Positions 1 to 5,501 of a DNA stretch of 5,547 bases are shown one piece after another. The position numbers and the translations under genes were made by a program. The notes beneath the pieces were generated by a model, which was not told where the DNA came from, did no database searches, and saw only the letters and a program-made list of their open reading frames with translations. Within the stretch, counting starts at the first letter, position 1. Each line of letters starts with the position of its first letter. The stretch is from Calditrichota bacterium (GTDB lineage Bacteria > Zhuqueibacterota > Zhuqueibacteria > Zhuqueibacterales > Geothermadaptataceae), in NCBI GenBank assembly GCA_008501545.1, contig QQUM01000118.1:1-5547 (forward strand), given 5' to 3'.

Positions 1-2
1 CC

Positions 3-485
3 TCGGGCAGTGGTCCGGGCTGGGGCGCCGACTTATCCGCCGCCGGCGCACTGTGGATGAACCATTTGACGAGCTGCATGGGCAAATCCGGATTAGCACC
101 GTTCGTGGGCGGCAACTTCGATTCACTGGTGTTTTCCCCGGCAACGGTTGTCTATGCCGATGAAATCATTCGCCAGGCCCGGCTTTTTGCGCAGGGATTT
201 CCGTTGAATGACGAATCCATTGCATTGGAACAAATCGAGACTATCGGGCCGGGCGGCAATTTTCTCGATTCAGACTTGACACTTAGCCTATTCCACGAAA
301 TGAACGCACAAAACAGCGCCATCTGGCCGGGCTTTTCGCTGGAGAGCTGGCAAACTCAAGGCGCCCCAAAAGCTGATGCTGTTTTAAAAAAGCGGACACT
401 TGAAATAGTGGCGGATCTCAAACCGGCTGTGGATCATGATACGTTGATGGAAAAAGGAGAGGAGTTTATTCAATCGTTGGGTTGA
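3..485 (+). CDS. MttB-family methyltransferase, C-terminal part (5' end outside window)
   Basis: The reading frame is open from position 3 to the TGA at 483-485 (160 visible residues), so the ATG at 57 is internal and the gene starts upstream of the window. The visible part resembles the C-terminal third of the trimethylamine/glycine-betaine methyltransferase family (MttB, COG5598). It has a glycine-rich start (GSGPGWGAD), then GLAPFVGGNFDSLVFSP, then IGPGGNFLDSDLTLSLFHE followed by W-P, E-S-W and a GAPKAD segment, which is the order of this family's tail. Family members transfer a methyl group from a quaternary or tertiary amine to a corrinoid protein in the cytoplasm. True MttB carries pyrrolysine (amber codon) about two thirds along. 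No in-frame TAG occurs in the visible part, but that site would lie at or before the window edge, so Pyl versus non-Pyl type cannot be decided. No corrinoid protein gene follows. Base composition is clearly more GC-rich than in the cassettes. Confidence 0.82.
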   Translation, partial: SGSGPGWGADLSAAGALWMNHLTSCMGKSGLAPFVGGNFDSLVFSPATVVYADEIIRQARLFAQGFPLNDESIALEQIETIGPGGNFLDSDLTLSLFHEMNAQNSAIWPGFSLESWQTQGAPKADAVLKKRTLEIVADLKPAVDHDTLMEKGEEFIQSLG

Positions 486-659
486 TCTGATCTCTCTGAA
501 GAAATGCTTCTCGTAAATTACTTCTCCTGAACTTTTTACTGACGTGATAATGCCTGTGGGCAATGTCGTTATTGTTCGAAAAAGTTTACACGCATACAGT
601 GCAGCGAGCTGGTTATGGAATACACAGCCAATGGATCGCTTGTGGCGGTTTACGCGACA

Positions 660-694
660 GTATTATGCGACAGAACGCTACTGTCGTATAATAC
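660..694. repeat. Perfect-class inverted repeat, 14-bp arms, 7-nt loop
   Basis: The arms GTATTATGCGACAG (660-673) and CTGTCGTATAATAC (681-694) are inverted copies with a single G-T type mismatch, separated by seven bases (674-680). The inner heptamer GCGACAG also occurs at 654-660, giving a 13-nt tandem spacing with 667-673. This could be an operator pair for a dimeric regulator, paired recombinase-binding arms, or an RNA hairpin. There is no T-run behind it, so an intrinsic terminator is unlikely. Confidence 0.85.
680..693 (+). repeat. Direct repeat copy A (ACTGTCGTATAATA)
   Basis: This 14-nt sequence is repeated exactly at 803-816, with a start-to-start distance of 123 nt. Its reverse complement appears at 661-673 (one mismatch) and in degenerate form at 765-776. 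It contains the hexamer TATAAT (687-692). Confidence 0.9.
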
Positions 695-764
695 GGAGCA
701 CATGCAAAATATTTTACAGCTTGCTTGTTGTTTATTAATAACTTATTATATATGTCAGCATCAA

Positions 765-816
765 TATTATACAACAACCAGTGTACAATAAACCGGCAGA
801 AAACTGTCGTATAATA
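765..816. repeat. Second inverted repeat ending in direct repeat copy B
   Basis: TATTATACAACA (765-776) pairs with TGTCGTATAATA (805-816) at 11 of 12 positions. The right arm is the exact second copy (803-816) of the 14-nt element at 680-693. The unit therefore repeats the arrangement at 660-694 with a longer loop, and it ends only six bases before the first cassette core site at 823. Confidence 0.75.
810..815 (+). promoter_or_regulatory. Candidate -10 box (TATAAT) in front of cassette 1
   Basis: A perfect TATAAT lies 35 nt before the HD-gene start codon, within repeat copy B. I see no convincing TTGACA-like box 16-18 nt upstream (787-792 reads AATAAA) and no TGn extension, so the promoter call rests on the -10 box alone. 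If real, it would act like an integron Pc promoter, driving cassette 1 and perhaps those behind it, and the surrounding inverted repeat would be placed to act as an operator. An identical hexamer sits at 687-692. Confidence 0.35.
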
Positions 817-822
817 ATATAC

Positions 823-829
823 GTTAGCA
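823..829 (+). other. Core site (GTTAGCA) at the left boundary of the cassettes
   Basis: The sequence CGTTAGCA matches the right core (R') of the later attC sites (CGTTAGAA at 1752, CGTTAGCT at 4358). Cleavage would fall between G823 and T824. No GCTAAC partner lies about 130 nt upstream, unlike the other three sites. The boundary is thus either an attI-type site or a diverged attC. A weak attC alternative is AATAAC (737-742) plus TTATTATA (743-750), pairing with TATAATAA (810-817) and GTT, but its spacers are unequal (0 versus 5 nt). Confidence 0.55.
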
Positions 830-850
830 GATTCATAAGGAATTATTCAT

Positions 851-1549
851 ATGACTGAGAATCAGATTGACAATGAACTTAAAAGCATTCTTGCTCTCTA
901 TAAACGTGCCTTGCCTCTCAAAGAGCTACCTCGTATTGGTTGGATAATGGAAGGATGTACACGTAGTGAATCCGATTCCATTGCTGCACACTCATATTCT
1001 GTGGCTTTAGTAAGCTACCTGACAGCAAAGAGATTAGATGAGAAACGAGAAAAAGGTGAGCTTATTCTTAATAAACCAATTCGTTGGGACCATGTTCTCG
1101 CTATGGCTGTTTTGCACGATCTTGCTGAAAGCGTCACAGGTGACATGGCAACAGGTTTCAAACAATATGTTTCGAGTCGTCCTGAATATGCAACATTGAT
1201 TGAGGATCTTGAGCATGGATTTCTCAAGAAATTGGTTGGAGATGATTTAACCAAAATTGTCGAGGAATATGACTCCATGAGCACACCTGAAGCAAGAATT
1301 GTGAAGTTCGCAGATGTGCTTGATGCATTTGGTTTCGCTGAGGAACGAATGAAACGTAGGTTTGAAACATATTTGGACAACTCGAGAAACAAACTTGCCA
1401 AACCATGCCCAATTAATAATAATGCCAAGGCTGAAGATGCAGAAAAGGTTGGCGAGCTCTTAGCTGAATGGCTTGAACAAGCTATAGAGTACTGGCATGA
1501 TATTCCGCCCTTGCTGTCAAAAGGTGGATACGTACTCGGTGATTCATAA
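851..1549 (+). CDS. HD-domain protein, YfbR/HDDC2-like 5'-nucleotidase
   Basis: This 232-residue protein carries the HD metal-dependent phosphohydrolase signature in the order seen in E. coli YfbR and human HDDC2 (HD_3 type). It begins with the PRIGWIMEG segment (residues 27-35), then H47 in IAAHSYSVAL, H89-D90 in VLHDLAE with E93 and D98, and D155 in VKFADVLDAF. The spacing from HD to E (+3) and to the second D (+8) equals that of YfbR (H68, D69, E72, D77), so the metal site and catalytic acid appear intact. YfbR removes phosphate from deoxynucleoside 5'-monophosphates; the substrate here is inferred only. There is no signal peptide or membrane segment, so it is cytoplasmic. The ATG at 851 has AAGGA at 837-841, nine bases before it. 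An attC follows, 80 nt after the stop, so the gene is a cassette passenger. Related HD nucleotidases in cassettes could serve nucleotide salvage or act against phage. Confidence 0.88.
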   Translation: MTENQIDNELKSILALYKRALPLKELPRIGWIMEGCTRSESDSIAAHSYSVALVSYLTAKRLDEKREKGELILNKPIRWDHVLAMAVLHDLAESVTGDMATGFKQYVSSRPEYATLIEDLEHGFLKKLVGDDLTKIVEEYDSMSTPEARIVKFADVLDAFGFAEERMKRRFETYLDNSRNKLAKPCPINNNAKAEDAEKVGELLAEWLEQAIEYWHDIPPLLSKGGYVLGDS

Positions 1550-1629
1550 TTTTGTATTCAAGCAGAAGTCCATTGTATTTTTTCGGATTTTTCTTAATTC
1601 GGTTTCGGGAAGGTTTGGTGTCATCCTTG

Positions 1630-1759
1630 TGCTAACATCTCCTCGCAGTTGACCGCGGCACAGCGCGCGGCGATTCTGGTTTGGGATGGTGGTAAAATGA
1701 AGTTTTTTGCTTTTTTATAAATAGAGTTGATGCCGCGGCCACTGGAGTCGGCGTTAGAA
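1630..1759 (+). other. attC: attC recombination site 1
   Basis: The left core TGCTAAC (1630-1636) pairs with the right core GTTAGAA (1753-1759) over CTAAC/GTTAG. Five-base spacers follow on both sides (1637-1641 and 1748-1752). The inner stem pairs CTC (1642-1644) with GAG (1745-1747), CAGT (1646-1649) with ACTG (1741-1744), and CCGCGGCA (1653-1660) with TGCCGCGG (1731-1738). G1645 and T1650 stay unpaired in the left arm, matching the extrahelical bases that guide integrase to the correct strand. The T-rich middle (about 1661-1730) forms the variable end. Length is 130 nt. A small open frame on the minus strand across this site is a by-product of the palindrome. Confidence 0.88.
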
Positions 1760-3021
1760 ATACCAATATTACTTCATCTTTGATCAAGCAGGAAGTTAGT
1801 CGTGGAAAAATTATTTGAGTTCCCATACCGAGATCGTTCTTATAAAAAGTACAACATTGAAGTGTTTTCGATTACTGAAGTCGGTTTTGATGGCGAACAG
1901 TTTCGGATCAATATTCTTCAGCCTGATGGAGAGCAAGTGCAGATATTTAGAATTGAGATATCAAGAACTTGGCTGCTGGGACGGCAACTATTGACATCAG
2001 GAAAGCATTCGCCATTGCTACAAAATACTATACTGGATTTTCTTTATGGAAAAAGAATAGATCATTTACCGGAAAATGAAGTAATTTCATTTCACACCAA
2101 TAGTAAATATATTTCGTCCGTATTTGAGAATGAAAAAAATAGAATTCTGAATTATCGCAGAAACCCTGCAATCACTGCGAGCGAGAACAAATTCATTCGT
2201 GAACTGATGCTACGTGAACTGTATACGGCTCAAGTCCAAGAAGGCAATCAAGACTTAGCAAAACTAAAACGTCGGTGTCATTTTAACGACCAAGCGCTTA
2301 CAAATGCTATAAATGTTCTTATAGATCAAGACTTTGTTGATTATCCTAATCAAGGATATCTCAGACTAAAACATTCAGGGTATTTGCATGTCGAAAATAA
2401 TTTTATTCTTTCTCCATACCGAAATACAATTTTTTTGATAGCAGCATGTCGTGATGAAATTTATCGCCTTATTGATTTAGTATACAAACCTATTGTTGAA
2501 GATCAACTCGGCTACGATCTAAAATTTCAAGAAAAAAGCGAACCTAAAGGCACGATTCATGACGATATGTGGGAATCAATCGAACAAAGTAAATTGATAT
2601 TATGCGATTTTTCATACAAGAGTCCAAATTGTTTCATCGAATATGGCTATGCTCTAAAATCTCAACAACATATTATTCTGATTATCGAGGAAAGTGAAGG
2701 AAAAAAAGAAGACGGGTCTTTGAACACTCCTTTTGATACACTTACTCAGAAATATTCCTTTTGGCAAAAAAAGTGGTTAGAGCAAGATTGTTACGGAAAC
2801 GAGATTGAAATCTTCAAAACAGAAATCAAAGATCGTATTGAAAGAAAAATTGCATTTATAGAGTCTGAAACAAATATTTAAATTGGAGCAGACTATTTGC
2901 TAACATTTTGCTGGTGGTGACTCGCTACACTCGTGCTGGTTTTCGGGTTTTGTTGGGGGGGCAAAGATTGGCAGATTCGTTGACTTTCTGAAGCGATCAA
3001 CCGCTCTCACCACAGCATGAA
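1753..3021 (+). mobile_element. Integron gene cassette 2 (putative defence effector)
   Basis: The unit spans about 1,269 nt from core to core. It holds one gene, which begins 49 nt after the left core, and ends with attC site 2 starting 17 nt after the stop codon. It is the most AT-rich of the coding stretches here, suggesting an origin different from the flanking DNA. Confidence 0.75.
1802..2881 (+). CDS. Winged-helix / nucleoside-deoxyribosyltransferase (TIR-like) fusion, putative anti-phage effector
   Basis: This 359-residue protein starts at GTG 1802, with AGCAGGAAG (1787-1795) six bases upstream. Residues 1-55 look beta-rich and are unrecognised; 56-120 is helical and unassigned. About 128-195 looks like a winged helix (FIRELMLRELY, a second helix with LKRRCHF, a recognition-type helix QALTNAINVLIDQ, then a wing YPNQGYLRLK). 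From 208 onward the pattern fits the nucleoside 2-deoxyribosyltransferase/TIR-like fold: strand TIFLIAA, helix with YKPIVED, HDDMWESIEQSKLILCDF (252-270), then SPNCFIEYGYAL (274-285) and strand IILIIEE. In relatives the motif is NPNVFYELGYA and its glutamate is the catalytic residue, here E280. Such domains cleave N-glycosidic bonds of nucleosides or NAD and are frequent in prokaryotic immunity. There are no membrane segments. The trigger, substrate and defence role are inferred; a nucleotide-metabolism enzyme is the alternative. Confidence 0.72.
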   Translation: MEKLFEFPYRDRSYKKYNIEVFSITEVGFDGEQFRINILQPDGEQVQIFRIEISRTWLLGRQLLTSGKHSPLLQNTILDFLYGKRIDHLPENEVISFHTNSKYISSVFENEKNRILNYRRNPAITASENKFIRELMLRELYTAQVQEGNQDLAKLKRRCHFNDQALTNAINVLIDQDFVDYPNQGYLRLKHSGYLHVENNFILSPYRNTIFLIAACRDEIYRLIDLVYKPIVEDQLGYDLKFQEKSEPKGTIHDDMWESIEQSKLILCDFSYKSPNCFIEYGYALKSQQHIILIIEESEGKKEDGSLNTPFDTLTQKYSFWQKKWLEQDCYGNEIEIFKTEIKDRIERKIAFIESETNI

Positions 3022-3028
3022 GTTAACT
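2898..3028 (+). other. attC: attC recombination site 2
   Basis: The left core TGCTAAC (2898-2904) faces the right core GTTAACT (3022-3028). Equal five-base spacers (2905-2909, 3017-3021) precede a stem in which GCTG (2910-2913) pairs with CAGC (3013-3016) and TGGTGA (2915-2920) pairs with TCACCA (3007-3012). G2914 is left unpaired as an extrahelical base. The right core departs from GTTRRRY at its sixth position. The central part holds a run of seven G (2955-2961) and a second GTTGACT (2979-2985), which lacks a matching arm. Length is 131 nt. Confidence 0.83.
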
Positions 3029-4358
3029 GGTTATCAATATCAGATTCAAGTATGGATATTCTAGACTTAAAGAACTTTAACAGCTCAATCGCATGAGTAG
3101 GAAAAATGACCAAGACAAGAATACCTTTTTACGATTACCTGGTGGGTACAACTTTCATACTTAGTTTATTGAGTTTTGCCATATTCATTAGTTGTTCGAA
3201 AGATACTACTTCACCAGAGATAGATAATAACCAACTCGAATATGTAACTCCTGAGGAAGTTGGCTATTCATCTCAACAATTAAATGATGCTAAGCAATTT
3301 GCTGAACAAAGTGGTTATGCTGCTGTAATGGCTCTTTATGATGGAAAAGTATTTTTTAACTGGGGTGAAATCACAAAAAATTATAAGTGTCACTCCATTA
3401 GAAAACCATTTTTAAGTGCATTATATGGAATTCATGTTATGCAGGGTAACATAAGTCTTGATGCCACTTTAGCAGAATTAGGCATTGACGATATTCCTCC
3501 AAGTCTTACAATCGAAGAGAAGCAAGCCACAGTGAGAGATTTATTGAAATCCCGATCAGGTGTGTATCATGAAGCTGCTGCTGAAACTCAAGAAATGAAA
3601 GAATTGCGACCGGAAAGAGGAAGTCATCCGCCGGGTACTTTTTTTTATTATAATAATTGGGATTTTAATGCGTTGGGAACCATTTTTGAACAGGAAACCG
3701 GAACTAGAATATTTGAGGAATTCAAAAGAAGAATTGCAGATCCAATAGGGATGGAAGATTTTAGCGTTAGCAATTGCTACTACCAGTACGAAGATTCCTT
3801 ATCAATGCATCCTGCATATTCTTTCAGGATGAGCGCAAGGGATATGGCACGATTCGGTGTGCTTTACCAGAAGAATGGAAACTGGAAAGGTACTCAAATA
3901 ATTCCCACAGACTGGATAAACGAAAGCACGACAACATATTCAATTTTAGACAGCACCGCTGGAGTTGGTTACGGTTATATGTGGTACACTATTCCTGATG
4001 GTTCTGGCTTTGCACAAATGATCGGTGCTTCAGGGTTTTATCATACAGGTGTGGGTGTTCACATTGTGATAGTTTTGCCCGAGTTAAAATTAGTACTTGT
4101 TGAACGTTATGACACAGATGGCTCCTGGACTGATCCGGGAGACGCAGGTATGGAATTAGGTTTAATGATTATTAATGCCCGCATCTCAAAATAATGATTG
4201 ATTGCTATTATGAATTTAATCATTTGTTATTAAGCCAGCTAACATTGTTTCCAGCCGACAGCGGGGCTGCGGTTTTTTAGGTTGATTCGGTGCCTTTTCG
4301 AAGGTTTATTTTGTCGTTAAGTTACGTGCCCTGAAATCCCGCTGTGGCTGAAACTGTC
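3022..4358 (+). mobile_element. Integron gene cassette 3 (beta-lactamase-family lipoprotein)
   Basis: The unit spans about 1,337 nt between cores and holds one gene plus attC site 3. The leader between the core and the start codon is 84 nt, longer than in the other cassettes, so it could hold a cassette-borne promoter, but I see no clear one. Confidence 0.72.
3106..4194 (+). CDS. Serine beta-lactamase-family hydrolase, probable lipoprotein
   Basis: This 362-residue protein begins with a hydrophobic segment (about residues 11-29) ending in AIFISC, with C30 as the likely lipidated cysteine, followed by SKDTTSP. This suggests export and anchoring in a membrane; the -3 position is F rather than L, so the lipobox is imperfect. 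The class C/DD-peptidase motifs are in order: S97-I-R-K100 (SxxK nucleophile and base), Y182-N-N184 (YxN) and H313-T-G315 (the KTG box with H for K, common in the esterase-like branch). The family includes AmpC-like enzymes, esterases (EstB type) and D-aminopeptidases, so antibiotic hydrolysis should not be assumed. The ATG at 3106 is preceded by AGTAGGA (3096-3102), closely spaced. The gene is a cassette passenger between attC sites 2 and 3. The serine, lysine and tyrosine are all present, so it is probably active. Confidence 0.86.
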   Translation: MTKTRIPFYDYLVGTTFILSLLSFAIFISCSKDTTSPEIDNNQLEYVTPEEVGYSSQQLNDAKQFAEQSGYAAVMALYDGKVFFNWGEITKNYKCHSIRKPFLSALYGIHVMQGNISLDATLAELGIDDIPPSLTIEEKQATVRDLLKSRSGVYHEAAAETQEMKELRPERGSHPPGTFFYYNNWDFNALGTIFEQETGTRIFEEFKRRIADPIGMEDFSVSNCYYQYEDSLSMHPAYSFRMSARDMARFGVLYQKNGNWKGTQIIPTDWINESTTTYSILDSTAGVGYGYMWYTIPDGSGFAQMIGASGFYHTGVGVHIVIVLPELKLVLVERYDTDGSWTDPGDAGMELGLMIINARISK

Positions 4359-4365
4359 GTTAGCT
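4237..4365 (+). other. attC: attC recombination site 3
   Basis: This is the clearest of the three sites. AGCTAAC (4237-4243) and GTTAGCT (4359-4365) are perfect inverted heptamers. Inside, GTTTC (4247-4251) pairs with GAAAC (4350-4354), AGCC (4253-4256) with GGCT (4346-4349), and ACAGCGGG (4258-4265) with CCCGCTGT (4338-4345). C4252 and G4257 are left over in the left arm as extrahelical bases. The T-rich centre forms the variable end. Length is 129 nt. Confidence 0.92.
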
Positions 4366-4385
4366 TCAAAAAGAGAAAGATCATC

Positions 4386-5501
4386 ATGATGATTCCAAAC
4401 AGATTCCCATTCTTATGCACGCTCCTCTTGTGCCTTACGCCATTTACATACGCCGCAGGGCAAGTAATGGAAACAACGAAACCCTTGTTTTCCTCCGTAT
4501 TCATTTCTGACTCTCTAATTAATGCTCTAAAAAAAGCGGTCGCTGAAAAACGAAGTCCTGCCTATACTGCATTCGAGGTGTGCCGCATGCATGCGGATCA
4601 GAACCTTGATCGTACGCCCACAGTTCCTAAGCAGTGGTATGTGCCCGGATACTACCACGATGCCGAGGGCCACCGGAAAGCGAAAAATGGATTGCGGGAT
4701 GATGCAAATGCCGCATACGCCATGGCACTTTGCTATCGTGTAACCGGGCAAGAGAAATACGCTCGATCCGCGGTACGCATTATCAATGCCTGGGCTATGG
4801 AAATGGAAACAATGAGTCGCAAGGACGATTCAATGCTTTCCTTCAGTTACCACTTTCCTGCATTGATATTTGCGGCTGATCTACTCAGGGATGAGAGCGC
4901 CATCTGGCCAAAGGACCAGCAGAAGGTGTTTTCTGAGTTTCTGCGGAACGAGGCGCTCCCCATGAACACCATGAGCCGGAAGAATAACTGGGGTAATTGG
5001 GGATTGGTGCTTGCTGTCTCCTGTGCGGTATACCTGAAAGATGAAGTGTTGTTTGGGAAGTGCGCAGGAAGATGGAAATACTTTATCGAGCATCAAATTG
5101 CTGCGGACGGCCATTTGCCTCATGAGGTAAACCGTTCCGGTGGACAGCGCGGCATATGGTATTCACATTTCTCTCTCATGCCGCAAACAATCGCTGCAGA
5201 GATTCTCAGAGTCAATGGAGCGGACCTTTATAACTTCAAGTCCCCCGGTGGTCGCACCTTGAAAAAAGCATATGAAAGGATTGCCGGGTGGACCCGGAAA
5301 CCAGATACGTTCCCGTACTGGAAAGGCGATCCGGCGGAGCTGAAAGGCATGCACTATTTCTCCTATTTTGAAATCTTAAACTCCCATTGGGTCAATGACG
5401 ACGCTTCAAAGTTGCTTGCCGAATCGCGCCCAATGACAGCGACACATTCTGCCCCCTTTCTGACCTTTACTCACGGAATCACCTTGAAGAAAACCGATTG
5501 A
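4386..5501 (+). CDS. Secreted polysaccharide lyase, alginate-lyase superfamily (PF05426-like)
   Basis: I choose ATG 4386 (371 residues) because the in-frame GTG at 4344 lies inside attC site 3, and AGAGAAAGA (4372-4380) stands just upstream; ATG 4389 is equally possible. Residues 1-24 form a signal peptide (RFPFLCTLLLCLTPFTYAA), with cleavage likely after YAA, so the enzyme acts in the periplasm or outside. The rest matches the all-alpha lyase fold: GLRDDANAAYAMALCYRVTG (102-121) and KYARSAVRIINAW, SYHFPALIFAADLL, NNWGNWG (200-206), DGHLPHEVNR (241-250) and GIWYSHFSL (256-264). In PL5 lyases the equivalent motifs are NNHSYW and a later Arg/Tyr pair. Here the His position is Trp, while R250 and Y259 are candidate partners. 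Beta-elimination of a uronate polymer is likely, but the substrate need not be alginate (PL38-type uronan lyases are an alternative). It could be a fourth cassette or the flanking chromosome. Confidence 0.8.
   Translation: MMIPNRFPFLCTLLLCLTPFTYAAGQVMETTKPLFSSVFISDSLINALKKAVAEKRSPAYTAFEVCRMHADQNLDRTPTVPKQWYVPGYYHDAEGHRKAKNGLRDDANAAYAMALCYRVTGQEKYARSAVRIINAWAMEMETMSRKDDSMLSFSYHFPALIFAADLLRDESAIWPKDQQKVFSEFLRNEALPMNTMSRKNNWGNWGLVLAVSCAVYLKDEVLFGKCAGRWKYFIEHQIAADGHLPHEVNRSGGQRGIWYSHFSLMPQTIAAEILRVNGADLYNFKSPGGRTLKKAYERIAGWTRKPDTFPYWKGDPAELKGMHYFSYFEILNSHWVNDDASKLLAESRPMTATHSAPFLTFTHGITLKKTD

Larger units (their letters stand above)
486..822. other. Non-coding gap between the mttB-like gene and the cassettes; repeat-rich
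   Basis: I find no convincing gene in this stretch. The only open frame of note (GTG at 544 to a stop at 736-738, 64 residues) runs through the inverted repeats, has no recognisable family and is probably chance. No strong intrinsic terminator is visible after the TGA at 485. The right half (654-816) holds four or five copies of a short element in both orientations, described separately. The region becomes very AT-rich from about 700 and ends at the first cassette core site (GTTAG at 823). It is therefore the place where an attI site, a diverged attC, or a promoter for the cassettes would be expected. Confidence 0.6.
823..1752 (+). mobile_element. Integron gene cassette 1 (HD nucleotidase)
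   Basis: The unit runs from one GTTAG core to the next (about 930 nt). It holds a single gene starting 28 nt after the core, and ends with an attC (1630-1759), which is the compact layout of an integron cassette. Its base composition is lower in GC than the flanking mttB-like gene. Confidence 0.75.

Noticed and set aside
57..485. ATG at 57 as the start of the methyltransferase gene
   Set aside because: The frame stays open and family-like back to position 3 (GSGPGWGADLS), so the true start lies upstream of the window.
485..545. Intrinsic terminator after the methyltransferase gene
   Set aside because: Only a four-base GAAG/CTTC pairing is visible, with a weak T stretch further on; not enough to support a call.
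544..738. 64-residue open frame starting with GTG
   Set aside because: It runs through the inverted repeats, has no clear ribosome binding site and no recognisable family, and its composition does not look like a protein.
654..816. CRISPR array
   Set aside because: The repeats alternate in orientation, are only 13-14 nt long and have irregular spacing, and no cas gene is present.
803..830. Xer/dif-like or loxP-like recombination site
   Set aside because: The left half (CTGTCGTATAA) resembles a XerC arm, but the right half does not fit a XerD arm at any 5-6 nt spacing. The likeness is too weak to call.
1015..1428. 137-residue open frame on the minus strand
   Set aside because: It lies antisense within the HD gene, whose motifs are intact. 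It is a shadow frame.
1632..1826. 64-residue minus-strand frame across attC site 1
   Set aside because: It arises from the palindromic attC sequence and overlaps the start of the next gene; no family is recognised.
4193..4224. Hairpin AATGATT/AATCATT after the beta-lactamase-family gene
   Set aside because: The stem is AT-only, the loop is 18 nt and there is no T-run, so it does not look like a terminator.
4344..4385. GTG at 4344 as the lyase start
   Set aside because: It lies inside the stem of attC site 3 and would put 14 residues ahead of a well-formed signal peptide; ATG 4386 has a better-placed ribosome binding site.
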